Below, piece after piece: positions 9,224-17,052 of a stretch of DNA of 64,000 nucleotides. Positions within the stretch are counted from its first letter, which is position 1. Every line of letters begins with the position of its first letter. Under the pieces are notes generated by a model. The model saw only the letters and a program-made list of their open reading frames with translations. It did no database searches and was not told the DNA's origin. This DNA comes from Pseudomonas sp. (GTDB lineage: Bacteria > Pseudomonadota > Gammaproteobacteria > Pseudomonadales > Pseudomonadaceae), in assembly GCF_030683065.1 (NCBI RefSeq), contig NZ_JAUXMX010000045.1, forward strand, positions 52,181-116,180. The letters run 5' to 3'. Position numbers and translations under genes: made by a program.

Positions 9224-9547
9224 TCAGATAGGCCGGCTGCCGTACTTACTGTCAGGCTTTTTCGGCGGGTCAGACACCACGTTAGGCTCAACCTCCTGCA
9301 CCTTGCCACCGCGCGCCAGGTACTCTTCCATGGCGCGAGCCAGAGCGTCGCGATCCTTTTGCTTGGCTTCGACGCTCGGCAGCTCCTCAACATTGACTGC
9401 CTTGGCTTTGGCCTTGGTCTTGCTGGTGCTGACAACTTCGTCGCCGTCATCATCACCGCTGTCGACGTCATCGGCGGTAGCCATTTCCTCGCCAGTGTCC
9501 TCGTCAGCCCCTTCGAGCTCGTCTTGTTCCAGATCTTCGTCGCTCAT
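9224..9547 (-). CDS. sutA: RNA polymerase-binding regulator SutA
   Basis: The product starts MSDEDLEQDELEGADED, a long acidic disordered N-tail. It then has the conserved helix ELPSVEAKQKDRDALARAME with EYLARGG, and ends KVQEVEPNVVSDPPKKPDSK. This matches SutA, a small Pseudomonas protein that binds RNA polymerase and helps initiation at ribosomal and other genes during slow growth. The ATG at 9547 is preferred over one four codons upstream because homologues (from memory) begin MSDEDL. Confidence 0.9.
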   Translation of the reverse strand: MSDEDLEQDELEGADEDTGEEMATADDVDSGDDDGDEVVSTSKTKAKAKAVNVEELPSVEAKQKDRDALARAMEEYLARGGKVQEVEPNVVSDPPKKPDSKYGSRPI

Positions 9548-9734
9548 GTTCAACCTCATGACTTGCGAAAAGCAGGTTAGTTATAGCCCAGCAACGTGAT
9601 CTTTCGTACGTCACCGGAAAATTCAAATGACCTTGCCTGGCAAAGCCTCCAGCCGCATATCGCGCTGGCCAGGACAAGCAGTGTGGCGTTGCATAACAGT
9701 GCTTATCGGCGCGCATTCTAGCGTGCTGTCAGAA

Positions 9735-9767
9735 AAAACAAAGGGCGCCTTTAGGCGCCCTTGTTTT
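9735..9767. terminator. Rho-independent terminator after the second amtB gene
   Basis: AAAACAAAGGGCGCC and GGCGCCCTTGTTTT form a strong stem with a TTTA loop. T-runs on both strands make it usable in both directions. It lies just downstream of the minus-strand ammonium transporter gene. Confidence 0.85.
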
Positions 9768-9780
9768 AAATCACTGGCAA

Positions 9781-11031
9781 TCAGCTTTTAGTGAATTCCG
9801 GATAGGCTTCCATACCGCATTCTGCGATATCTACACCTTCGTATTCTTCTTCCTCGCTGACACGCAGACCGATCACCAGCTTGATGATCGACCAGACAAT
9901 CAGGCTGGCGATGAAGACCCAGGCAAAGATGCAGACCAGACCGAGCAACTGGGCGCCAAGAGTGGCATCCGGGTTGGTCAGTACCACCGCCAACAGCCCC
10001 CAGATACCGGCAACGCCGTGCACGGAAATGGCACCCACCGGGTCGTCGAGCTTGAGCTTATCCAGCCCCAGGATAGAGAACACCACCAGCACGCCACCGA
10101 CACCACCGATCAGGGTCGCTTGCAACGCTGTCGGAGTAAGCGGTTCAGCAGTGATCGCCACCAGGCCGGCCAGGGCACCGTTGAGGGCCATGGTCAGATC
10201 GGCCTTGCCGAACAGGATGCGCGCCACGATCAATGCGGCGATCAGTCCACCGGCAGCAGCCATGTTGGTGTTGACGAACACCTGGGCTACGGCGTTGGCG
10301 TCTTCGATGGTGCTCATTTTCAACTGCGAACCGCCGTTGAAGCCAAACCAGCCCATCCACAGGATGAAGGTACCCAGCGCCGCCATCGGCAGATTGGCAC
10401 CCGGAATGGCGTTGACCTGACCGTTGGCGCCGTACTTGCCTTTACGTGCGCCCAACAGCAGCACACCCGCCAGAGCTGCAGCAGCGCCCGCCATGTGCAC
10501 CACGCCCGAACCAGCAAAGTCGAGGAAGCCCGCTTCGTTAAGGAAGCCCGAACCCCACTTCCAGAAGCCCTGCACCGGGTAGATGAAGCCGGTCATGACC
10601 ACTGCGAAGGCGAGGAAAGCCCACAGTTTCATGCGCTCGGCCACGGCACCGGAGACAATCGACATACAGGTAGCGGCGAACACCACCTGGAAGAAGAAGT
10701 CCGAACGAGCCGAATAATAAGGCGCGTCCTCACCACCGGCGAGAACCGACTCGACGCTGTGCTCGTCACCGATCAGGAAGCCCAGGCTTGGCAGAATGCC
10801 GCCTTCCGGGCTGGAATACATGATGTGGTAACCGATCACCAGGTACATGACACAGGCCACCGCATACAGAGCGATGTTCTTGGTGAGAATTTCGGTGGTG
10901 TTCTTCGCCCTTACCAGGCCAGCTTCGAGCATGGCAAAACCTGCTGCCATCCACATCACCAGAGCACCGCAAATCAAAAAGTAGAAGGTATCGAAGCCGT
11001 ACTGCAGTGCAGTCAATGCTGTGTTGTCCAT
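9781..11031 (-). CDS. Ammonium transporter, second copy
   Basis: A 416-residue Amt/Rh-type channel with about eleven hydrophobic segments. Conserved features include the aspartate of LDFAGSGVVHMAG and the twin pore histidines, in GVVHM (about residue 180) and ISVHGVAGIWG (about residue 325). Unlike its neighbour it has no cleavable signal peptide and begins directly with the first membrane helix (FDTFYFLICGALVMW). It differs enough from the adjacent AmtB to be a distinct paralogue. It follows glnK-amtB on the same strand with an 80-bp gap, so it is probably also under nitrogen control. Confidence 0.9.
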   Translation of the reverse strand: MDNTALTALQYGFDTFYFLICGALVMWMAAGFAMLEAGLVRAKNTTEILTKNIALYAVACVMYLVIGYHIMYSSPEGGILPSLGFLIGDEHSVESVLAGGEDAPYYSARSDFFFQVVFAATCMSIVSGAVAERMKLWAFLAFAVVMTGFIYPVQGFWKWGSGFLNEAGFLDFAGSGVVHMAGAAAALAGVLLLGARKGKYGANGQVNAIPGANLPMAALGTFILWMGWFGFNGGSQLKMSTIEDANAVAQVFVNTNMAAAGGLIAALIVARILFGKADLTMALNGALAGLVAITAEPLTPTALQATLIGGVGGVLVVFSILGLDKLKLDDPVGAISVHGVAGIWGLLAVVLTNPDATLGAQLLGLVCIFAWVFIASLIVWSIIKLVIGLRVSEEEEYEGVDIAECGMEAYPEFTKS

Positions 11032-11111
11032 GGTTCACCTCTTGCCGGCGCGCTTTTAAAGCGCTGTTCGGTTAAGGCGTCCGGGGTTGGCTCCGGACGC
11101 ACTCCGTGTGC

Positions 11112-12425
11112 TTACAGGTTGTAGCCACGCTCGTTATGCAGGGCGAGGTCGAGACCGACCGTCTCTTCCTCGTCACTGACACGCAGGCCCATTACTAGGT
11201 CGATCACTTTCAGAATCACGAAGGTCAATACCGCGGTGTAGACCACCGTGAAGGCCACGCCCTCGAACTGCACCCACAGTTGCGCGGGAATGTTCTCTAC
11301 CGTGCCAAAGCCACCCAACGCCGGCGCGGCGAACGCCCCGGTAAGAATGGCGCCAACAATCCCGCCCACGGCATGTACGCCGAAGACATCCAGAGAATCG
11401 TCATAACCAAACTTGCGTTTCAGACTGGTGGCGCAGAAGAAGCAGATCACTCCAGACGCCAGGCCAATAACCAATGCCCCCATCGGCCCGGCAGTGCCGG
11501 ACGCAGGCGTAATAGCCACCAGCCCGGCCACCGCACCGGAAGCAATACCCAGCACGCTGGGTTTACGGTGGGTGATCCACTCGGCAAACATCCAGCTCAA
11601 CGCCGCCGTCGCCGTGGCAATCTGGGTCACCAGCATGGCCATGCCAGCAGTGCCGTTGGCCGCCAGGGCCGAGCCGGCGTTGAAGCCAAACCAGCCAACC
11701 CAGAGCATGCTTGCGCCGATCAGGGTGTAGCCAAGGTTGTGCGGCGGCATGGCGGTAGTCGGAAAGCCCTTGCGCTTGCCCAGCACCAGACAGGCCACCA
11801 GACCGGCGATCCCGGCATTGATGTGCACCACGGTGCCACCGGCAAAATCCAGGACGCCCCAATCCCACATCAGTGCACCGTCACCGCTCCACACCATGTG
11901 CGCGATGGGGGTATAGACGATGGTGAACCAGACCGTCATGAACACCAGCATGGCCGAGAACTTCATGCGCTCGGCGAAAGCGCCGACAATCAGGGCTGGC
12001 GTGATGATGGCGAAGGTCATTTGGAAGGTGATGAACACACTTTCCGGAATCCCCCCAACCAGACTGTCGCTGGTCAGGCCACCCAGGAAGGCTTTCGACA
12101 GACCGCCGACGAAGGAGTTGAAGTTGACCACCCCCTGCTCCATGCCGGTGGTGTCAAAAGCCAGGCTGTAACCATAAACAACCCAAAGCACGCTGATCAG
12201 ACCCGTGACGGCGAAACACTGCATCAGCACCGACAGGACGTTCTTCGAACGCACCATGCCGGCATAGAACAGGGCAAGCCCAGGTATGGTCATGAACAGC
12301 ACGAGCACGGTCGCGACCAGCATCCAAGCCGTGTCGCCGCCATTTAAAACTGCCGCATCGGCCATGGCAAAGCCAGGAACGAGAGACAAAAGGGCTCCTA
12401 GCCCTGCGATTTTTCGCAGAGTCAT
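11112..12425 (-). CDS. amtB: Ammonium transporter AmtB
   Basis: The 437-residue protein has a signal peptide (MTLRKIAGLGALLSLVPGFA) and eleven transmembrane segments typical of AmtB. Pore signatures are LDFAGGTVVHINAG with the first pore histidine and VFGVHAVGGIVGA with the second, followed by the cytoplasmic C-tail (MGLRVSDEEE) that docks GlnK. It conducts ammonium into the cell. It is 39 bases downstream of glnK, the classical glnK-amtB operon in which uridylylation of GlnK controls channel blocking. Confidence 0.95.
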   Translation of the reverse strand: MTLRKIAGLGALLSLVPGFAMADAAVLNGGDTAWMLVATVLVLFMTIPGLALFYAGMVRSKNVLSVLMQCFAVTGLISVLWVVYGYSLAFDTTGMEQGVVNFNSFVGGLSKAFLGGLTSDSLVGGIPESVFITFQMTFAIITPALIVGAFAERMKFSAMLVFMTVWFTIVYTPIAHMVWSGDGALMWDWGVLDFAGGTVVHINAGIAGLVACLVLGKRKGFPTTAMPPHNLGYTLIGASMLWVGWFGFNAGSALAANGTAGMAMLVTQIATATAALSWMFAEWITHRKPSVLGIASGAVAGLVAITPASGTAGPMGALVIGLASGVICFFCATSLKRKFGYDDSLDVFGVHAVGGIVGAILTGAFAAPALGGFGTVENIPAQLWVQFEGVAFTVVYTAVLTFVILKVIDLVMGLRVSDEEETVGLDLALHNERGYNL

Positions 12426-12464
12426 TGGGGGTTACTCCTGGGGCGTGGGGGTTCGCGGGCTTAC

Positions 12465-12854
<390 letters not shown>

Positions 12855-12885
12855 TCAAGTCTAAGCGCTGTGTCTGGCTTTTGTA

Positions 12886-12903
12886 ATGCATCGCTCGCCC
12901 CAA
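12886..12903 (-). promoter_or_regulatory. Candidate sigma-54 promoter of glnK-amtB
   Basis: On the minus strand TTGGGGCGAGCGATGCAT has GG and GC exactly ten bases apart with TTGG and TGCA edges, as in -24/-12 promoters. It lies about 83 bp upstream of the glnK start. Nitrogen control of glnK-amtB through NtrC is established in enterobacteria and pseudomonads; the placement here is inferred. Confidence 0.7.
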
Positions 12904-12959
12904 GGGACAACAGCGATACCCACCAACCGCTCCTGACGAAACACTTCCCGCTTCGCCTA

Positions 12960-12985
12960 ACGCACCGGAACTGCATCGGTGCATT
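12960..12985. promoter_or_regulatory. Possible NtrC-binding region
   Basis: GCACCGGAACTGCATCGGTGC contains GCACC and GGTGC half-sites, about 90-105 bp upstream of the predicted sigma-54 start. The spacing is wider than the usual NtrC consensus (GCACC-N5-GGTGC), so this is tentative. The rest of the 408-bp gap (12804-13211) shows nothing else recognisable. Confidence 0.35.
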
Positions 12986-13211
12986 CGTCATTAGCGACTA
13001 AGCAGAAAGCTTGCCAGAACGTACAAAAACAATTCTTTTCAAGCAGTTACCGGTAAAAATCGATTCCACACATGGTCACGCAAGACCAACAGCGCACAAT
13101 ACCGGTGCGCGCATGCAACCACCCATGCGCGAAAAACGTGCACGCCTGAGCGCCCCGGCCCAAGGCGTAACTGCGTGCTACACTGCCGCAACCTGCCACT
13201 GGAACCCTGCC

Positions 13212-13484
13212 ATGTTGCCGCCCAAAGCCCTGCTCGACGCACTCAGCTCGCATGCCTCGCGCCTGTTCAACGGTGAAACGCCGCTGCCGCGCAGCGAATT
13301 CGAAGCCCAGTTCAAAGCCTTGCTGCAGAGCGGCTTCAGTAAACTTGATCTAGTCAGCCGCGAAGAGTTCGATAGCCAGATGGCCGTTCTCGCTCGCACC
13401 CGGGCCCGCCTGGAAGCACTGGAAGCCAAGGTTGCCGAACTGGAAGCAAGCCCCCCGCAAGTTTCTCCGCCGCCCACCGAGTAA
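13212..13484 (+). CDS. ubiK: Accessory factor UbiK (YqiC/BMFP family)
   Basis: A 90-residue protein with an N-terminal amphipathic part (MLPPKALLDALSSHASRLF), the conserved LLQSGFSKLDLVSREEFD segment and a C-terminal coiled coil (ARTRARLEALEAKVAELEA). This is the layout of UbiK/BMFP proteins, which help the UbiJ-containing aerobic ubiquinone biosynthesis complex. The ATG at 13212 is chosen because an upstream in-frame extension has a basic, low-complexity composition unlike the family. It lies 34 bp before comM. Confidence 0.85.
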   Translation: MLPPKALLDALSSHASRLFNGETPLPRSEFEAQFKALLQSGFSKLDLVSREEFDSQMAVLARTRARLEALEAKVAELEASPPQVSPPPTE

Positions 13485-13518
13485 CCCGCTCGGACGGCTG
13501 ACGATCAAGGAGTGATCG

Positions 13519-14162
13519 ATGTCCCTGGCCATAGTCCATAGCCGCGCCCAAGTCGGTGTCGAAGCCCCTGCGGTAACCGTCGAGGCGCACCTGGCCAACG
13601 GCTTGCCATCACTGGCACTGGTCGGCCTACCGGAGACTGCGGTCAAGGAAAGCAAGGACCGGGTACGCAGCGCCATCCTCAACTCCGCCTTCGATTTTCC
13701 GCCGCGACGTATCACTCTAAATCTGGCCCCGGCCGACCTGCCCAAGGACGGCGGGCGCTTTGACCTGGCCATCGCCCTGGGAATTTTAGCCGCCAGCGGC
13801 CAGGTGCCGGCTACCGCCCTGGAACAGCTCGAATGCCTGGGTGAACTGGCCTTGTCCGGCGCCGTGCGACCGGTGCGCGGGGTATTACCCGCCGCACTGG
13901 CAGCCCGCGCTGCCGGACGCACCTTGGTGGTGCCGAAAGCCAACGCCGAAGAAGCCAGCCTGGCCTCCGGCCTGGTGGTCATCGCGGTGGAACATTTGCT
14001 CGAACTGGCCGCCCACCTCAACGGCCAGGCCCCCATCGCGCCCTACCAGGCCCAGGGCCTGCTGCGCCGCACCCAGCCCTACCCGGATCTGGCCGAAGTC
14101 CAGGGCCAAGTCGCCGCCAAGCGCGCCCTGCTGGTTGCTGCGGCGGGTTCGCACAACCTGCT
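13519..14162 (+). pseudogene. comM: comM (YifB/Mg-chelatase-like), 5' half, interrupted
   Basis: The frame starts MSLAIVHSRAQVGVEAPAVT with a good ribosome site (AAGGAG). It covers the N-terminal domain of ComM, including GLPETAVKESKDRVRSAILN, LNLAPADLPKDGGRFDLAIA and AAKRALLVAAAGSHNLL. At codon 215 the island begins and the frame runs into foreign sequence, stopping at 14265 after about 34 unrelated residues. The missing part, starting at the Walker A motif, is at 22535-23387. ComM is a hexameric AAA+ helicase that promotes branch migration in natural transformation. The truncated product lacks all ATPase motifs and should be inactive. Confidence 0.92.
14155..14162. repeat. attL core
   Basis: AACCTGCT at the left junction. 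It is identical to 22527-22534. Exchange within it is expected for the serine integrase. Confidence 0.8.
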
Positions 14163-14318
14163 CATATTGTGTATGAGTACACCCATAAAAGGTCGTGTGC
14201 ATCTAGGTATCCGAGGTAGGAACGTACCCAACCCAAGAAATGACAGACCTTTGATGTTTCTATAGGCCTCTGTTTTTTCAAGGTTTTCTTAGCAAGCACC
14301 TCGATTGCCTGCTAATTT

Positions 14319-14370
14319 TTTTCGCCATTAGCGAAATTTGTTTGACATGAGCGAATTAATTTCGCATAGT
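14319..14370 (+). promoter_or_regulatory. Retron promoter with palindromic operator-like sites
   Basis: TTGACA (14342-14347), a 17-bp spacer and CATAGT (14365-14370) make a good sigma-70 promoter. The palindrome GCGAA-N5-TTCGC fills the spacer (14350-14364), and TTCGC-N5-GCGAA lies just upstream (14321-14335). The shared half-site suggests binding by a dimeric repressor, plausibly the Xre-type protein encoded 500 bp downstream. Confidence 0.65.
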
Positions 14371-14375
14371 TACTT

Positions 14376-14640
14376 CGCGGACGGTGACTCAATCTCGTTG
14401 CTGTTGGTGCTTTGCACCGTGGAGATCTCGGTCTCTAACCCTTGGTCGGAAAGGGGTGCCATGCCCGTCCCCGCGACGTGTGTATGCGCCTCACCTTCAC
14501 GACATAAGCGGCTTCGTCAAGAGCGACGAAGCCGGTGTCTCGGAGGGGGAAAAACATTGCTCAACCCGTTTCACTTCTTGCTGTCTGGTTATGCTCGAGA
14601 GACGCGCAATTAAGCGTGTCATAACCAAGATAGGAGCATT
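14376..14640 (+). ncRNA. Candidate retron msr-msd non-coding RNA
   Basis: This gene-free stretch between a promoter and the retron operon has several stems. There is 14392-14426 (ATCTC/GAGAT enclosing GGTGC-TTT-GCACC), 14438-14457, and 14455-14495 (GGTG/CACC enclosing CATGC/GTATG). A strong hairpin lies at 14509-14534 (10-bp perfect stem CGGCTTCGTC, loop AAGAGC) with an added GACA/TGTC pair outside it. A nested hairpin at 14586-14627 (TGGTTATG/CATAACCA around GACGCGC/GCGTGTC) sits just before the first gene. Its location, immediately upstream of genes for a retron reverse transcriptase, is what is known for msr-msd. I could not assign the a1/a2 repeats or the branching guanosine with certainty. 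Confidence 0.6.
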
Positions 14641-14645
14641 TAAAA

Positions 14646-14828
14646 ATGCACAAGAGTGAAGAAAAAACCGCAGAGCAATGTCTGGTTTGTCCAGAAAAGA
14701 AGAAGTGGAGCGTAGTAAAGGTTTTCATGGCAGTGTTTCAAGCGATACGGTTTTTCGTGAACCTTTTTAGCTTGATTGATAAATACTGGCCGAAAGTCCT
14801 TACGCTTTTCGGAATCGACGCTGAATAG
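14646..14828 (+). CDS. 60-aa hydrophobic small protein in the retron operon (effector candidate)
   Basis: A good ribosome site (AGGAG, eight bases before the ATG) supports translation. The first 22 residues are polar and include CLVCPEKKKW. Residues about 23-50 (VVKVFMAVFQAIRFFVNLFS and following) are strongly hydrophobic with scattered basic residues, suggesting a membrane-associated or amphipathic helix. No family is recognised. Retron operons usually contain an effector gene between the RNA and the reverse transcriptase. This small protein and the adjacent HTH protein are the only candidates here, and a membrane-acting toxin role is a hypothesis. Confidence 0.65.
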   Translation: MHKSEEKTAEQCLVCPEKKKWSVVKVFMAVFQAIRFFVNLFSLIDKYWPKVLTLFGIDAE

Positions 14829-14870
14829 ATCTACCCCGCTGTTGTCACACGTTTAATATAGGCACTCGCC

Positions 14871-15197
14871 ATGATCAATAAAGCCCTGAAGCTCATTCGA
14901 ACTTTCTACGATGTTTCGCAGTCTGACCTTTCTGCTCGCCTAGGAATTTCTAACTCATATCTTTCAGAAATTGAGTCTGGAAAAAAACAGCCCACGATGG
15001 ACATTCTGTCTAGATACAGCGATCAGTTCGAAATCCCCCTCTCTTCTATATTGTTTTTCTCTGAAAATTTGGACAGCCCCAAACCTAGTGACAAACTAAG
15101 GTTAAATGTCGCTAAAAAAATAGTCTCTATACTTGAATGGAATCAAACACGAAATGAGACGACCAAAAAATTCAGCACAAAAGCGAAGAACTTTTAA
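14871..15197 (+). CDS. Xre-type HTH protein of the retron operon
   Basis: A 108-residue protein with a single Xre/Cro helix-turn-helix at residues about 3-60: LIRTFYDVSQSDLSARLGIS, NSYLSEIESGKKQPTMDIL and YSDQFEIPLSSILFFSE. The remaining 45 residues are basic and unassigned. The coding end overlaps the start of the reverse transcriptase gene, so the two are coupled. It may repress the operon through the palindromes near the promoter, act as an antitoxin, or form part of the effector. Published retron typing includes a group with a separate small HTH gene (type VI, from memory). Confidence 0.85.
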   Translation: MINKALKLIRTFYDVSQSDLSARLGISNSYLSEIESGKKQPTMDILSRYSDQFEIPLSSILFFSENLDSPKPSDKLRLNVAKKIVSILEWNQTRNETTKKFSTKAKNF

Positions 15198-16134
15198 GCT
15201 CTACCCCATATCTCAATGTGCGCTATATAAGATGACCTCGCCAAAGAAATTATGTGAGGTGCTAGATGAAAAACTTTCAAAGATAAATGAGCTGCTGGAG
15301 AGTGAGGAGAACTACCGGGAGTTCACCCTGCTGGAAGACTTAAACCCCTTCTCCCAGAAAGTTAAAAAGAAGAGGCTTGTACAGACTCCAGCCAGAAACT
15401 TGAGAAGCGTCCATGAGCGCATACTCAAGCTTTTGCAGCGCATGGAATATCCTAACTACGCGCACGCCGGTGTTAAGAAGCGCTCCTACCGCTCAAATGC
15501 ACTAGCACATGAACAGGCTCGAGTCATTGCCACCTTTGACCTAAGCAATTTTTACGGTTCGGTAAAATCTCATCACGTGAGTTCATTTTTCTCAGAAAAA
15601 ATGCGCTGCGTTGGTGATGTCACTGGAATTCTGACAAATTTAACAACTTTCCGTAATTGCCTTCCTACCGGTAGTCCACTCAGCCCACTACTTGCTCTTC
15701 ATGCCTCTCGGCCAATGTTCGACGACCTAGACTCTCTAGCTCAGAAGCATGGACTTATCTTCACATGCTACGTTGACGATCTAACCTTTTCTGGAGATCA
15801 AATACCTCCTTCACTGGAGCGAGAGGTGAGCTCAATAGTCAGAAGGAACGGCCACAGCATCAACGATAAGAAGACTCGAATCTTTAACGAAAACCAGCCA
15901 AAGCACGTGACTGGCACTGTAATCATTAACAAAAAAGTACACGTACCACATGCAAGACTTGTATCGGTAAGAAGACTTGAGGCCGCTATCAATGGCGATA
16001 TTGATAACTATGGCTTCACCGAGCTCAAACTCCTGGAGAAGCTGGCAGGCGTTCTAAACGAAGCATCGTATCTCGACCCTAAATTTCGAAGCAAAGCATT
16101 AGCCGCTAGAAAAAATCTAACTTTAACGGGATAG
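15154..16134 (+). CDS. Retron reverse transcriptase
   Basis: A reverse transcriptase of about 326 residues. Positions counted from the ATG at 15154: retron-type opening YPISQCALYKMTSPKKL; the retron-specific NAxxH motif as NALAH (115-119); RT motif DLSNFYGSV (129-137); PTGSPLSP (171-178); catalytic YVDD (206-209, Val where most retrons have Ala); and the retron-specific VTG triplet (252-254). NAxxH plus VTG separates it from group II intron and DGR enzymes. The chosen start overlaps the HTH gene; ATGs at 15133 and 15232 are alternatives. It should prime from a 2'-hydroxyl in the upstream RNA to make msDNA. Confidence 0.92.
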   Translation: MRRPKNSAQKRRTFKLYPISQCALYKMTSPKKLCEVLDEKLSKINELLESEENYREFTLLEDLNPFSQKVKKKRLVQTPARNLRSVHERILKLLQRMEYPNYAHAGVKKRSYRSNALAHEQARVIATFDLSNFYGSVKSHHVSSFFSEKMRCVGDVTGILTNLTTFRNCLPTGSPLSPLLALHASRPMFDDLDSLAQKHGLIFTCYVDDLTFSGDQIPPSLEREVSSIVRRNGHSINDKKTRIFNENQPKHVTGTVIINKKVHVPHARLVSVRRLEAAINGDIDNYGFTELKLLEKLAGVLNEASYLDPKFRSKALAARKNLTLTG

Positions 16135-16141
16135 AACCAAT

Positions 16142-16714
16142 CTAACCCTTATTCCAGTGTCGCTTAACAGTCGCAAGCCCCACCCCTAGCTCTTGGGCTG
16201 CCTGAGCTTGAGTCATGCCTCTAAGCCTCATCTGCTGGACAGCTGCCGTCCTTCCTACCGCAGCTGGACGACCTAGCTTCTTGCCTTCTAATTTAGCACG
16301 CCGAAGACCTGCATGAGTGCGCTCAATTAGTAAATCTCGCTCGAACTCTGCAACAGCGTTCAAGACTTGCATGGTCATTTTCCCCGCCGGAGATGTTAGA
16401 TCTGCCCCTCCTAGGGCGAGGCAGTAAACCCTAATGCCTGCGCTTTCCAAAGACTCCACTGTAGATCGAACGTCCATTGCATTCCGTCCCAGCCGATCAA
16501 GCTTCGAGACCAAAAGGATGTCTCCAGACTCAAGCCTATCAAGCAGCCTCCGAAACCCTGGACGCTCATTCGCAGCCACACTTCCCGATATAACCTCTTC
16601 TATTACTCGATGAGGATTAATATTGAAGCCACTTGCGCGCACTTCCTCCAACTGATTTTGGGTTGTCTGGCCTTCCGTACTAACTCGGGCATATAAAAAC
16701 GCACGCGACATCAT
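16142..16714 (-). CDS. Small serine recombinase (resolvase/invertase family)
   Basis: The 190-residue protein has the catalytic serine in YARVSTEGQ (residue 12), then SKLDRLGRN and the long E-helix segment around [22 protein letters not shown]-terminal HTH follows ([20 protein letters not shown]). This is the Tn3 resolvase/DNA invertase layout. It ends 8 bp from the convergent reverse transcriptase gene. A cluster of TGGTATCA repeats directly upstream looks like its recombination site, which would suit resolution of multimers of the circular element. It could also regulate its own promoter by binding there. Confidence 0.92.
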   Translation of the reverse strand: MMSRAFLYARVSTEGQTTQNQLEEVRASGFNINPHRVIEEVISGSVAANERPGFRRLLDRLESGDILLVSKLDRLGRNAMDVRSTVESLESAGIRVYCLALGGADLTSPAGKMTMQVLNAVAEFERDLLIERTHAGLRRAKLEGKKLGRPAAVGRTAAVQQMRLRGMTQAQAAQELGVGLATVKRHWNKG

Positions 16715-16730
16715 CTACTCTCCCAGATAT

Positions 16731-16848
16731 TGGTATCAAATAACCTGGGATCATAATAACAGGGTGTCATTTAAAGTAAAGGCTATATTTATGATACCAA
16801 TCTCAGAGGCTTATTCTGGTATCAATTAACGGTCGTTTTATGATGCCA
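16731..16848. repeat. res-like repeat cluster upstream of the resolvase gene
   Basis: TGGTATCA at 16731 and 16817, and its inverse TGATACCA at 16792 and TGATGCCA at 16841, form overlapping inverted pairs spanning about 32-33 bp each (16792-16824 and 16817-16848). Dimer-binding subsites of this size upstream of a resolvase gene are typical of res sites. Assignment is inferred. Confidence 0.6.
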
Positions 16849-16917
16849 TTATGATAAATATCTACCTAAACACGGGTCGGTTTCGAACAATAATAAATTC
16901 CGTGTATGTATGAAAAA

Positions 16918-16945
16918 TTGACACTTCTATACACTTAGTTATATT
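16918..16945 (+). promoter_or_regulatory. Probable promoter of the replication gene
   Basis: TTGACA (16918-16923), a 16-bp spacer and TATATT (16940-16945) lie about 95 bp upstream of the replication initiator. The remainder of the 16715-17052 gap holds the res-like repeats and an AT-rich tract that could include the origin. Confidence 0.6.
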
Positions 16946-17052
16946 CAATAAATAGCGCTTGCCGTGGCTAATGGCTTGGGATTTAATCAAGTAAATAGAT
17001 CACTTACCCCCATCAGCTAGTAGGCATGGAGGATAAGCAGTGAGAGCTCTCT

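Noticed and set aside
14338..14659. Two plus-strand open frames of 91 codons each in the region before the small retron protein
   Set aside because: They cover the hairpin-rich RNA candidate, lack convincing ribosome sites and have no recognisable protein features.
15154..16134. Group II intron maturase or diversity-generating retroelement RT
   Set aside because: No intron domains, endonuclease or maturase region, and no template/variable repeats; retron motifs NAxxH and VTG are present.
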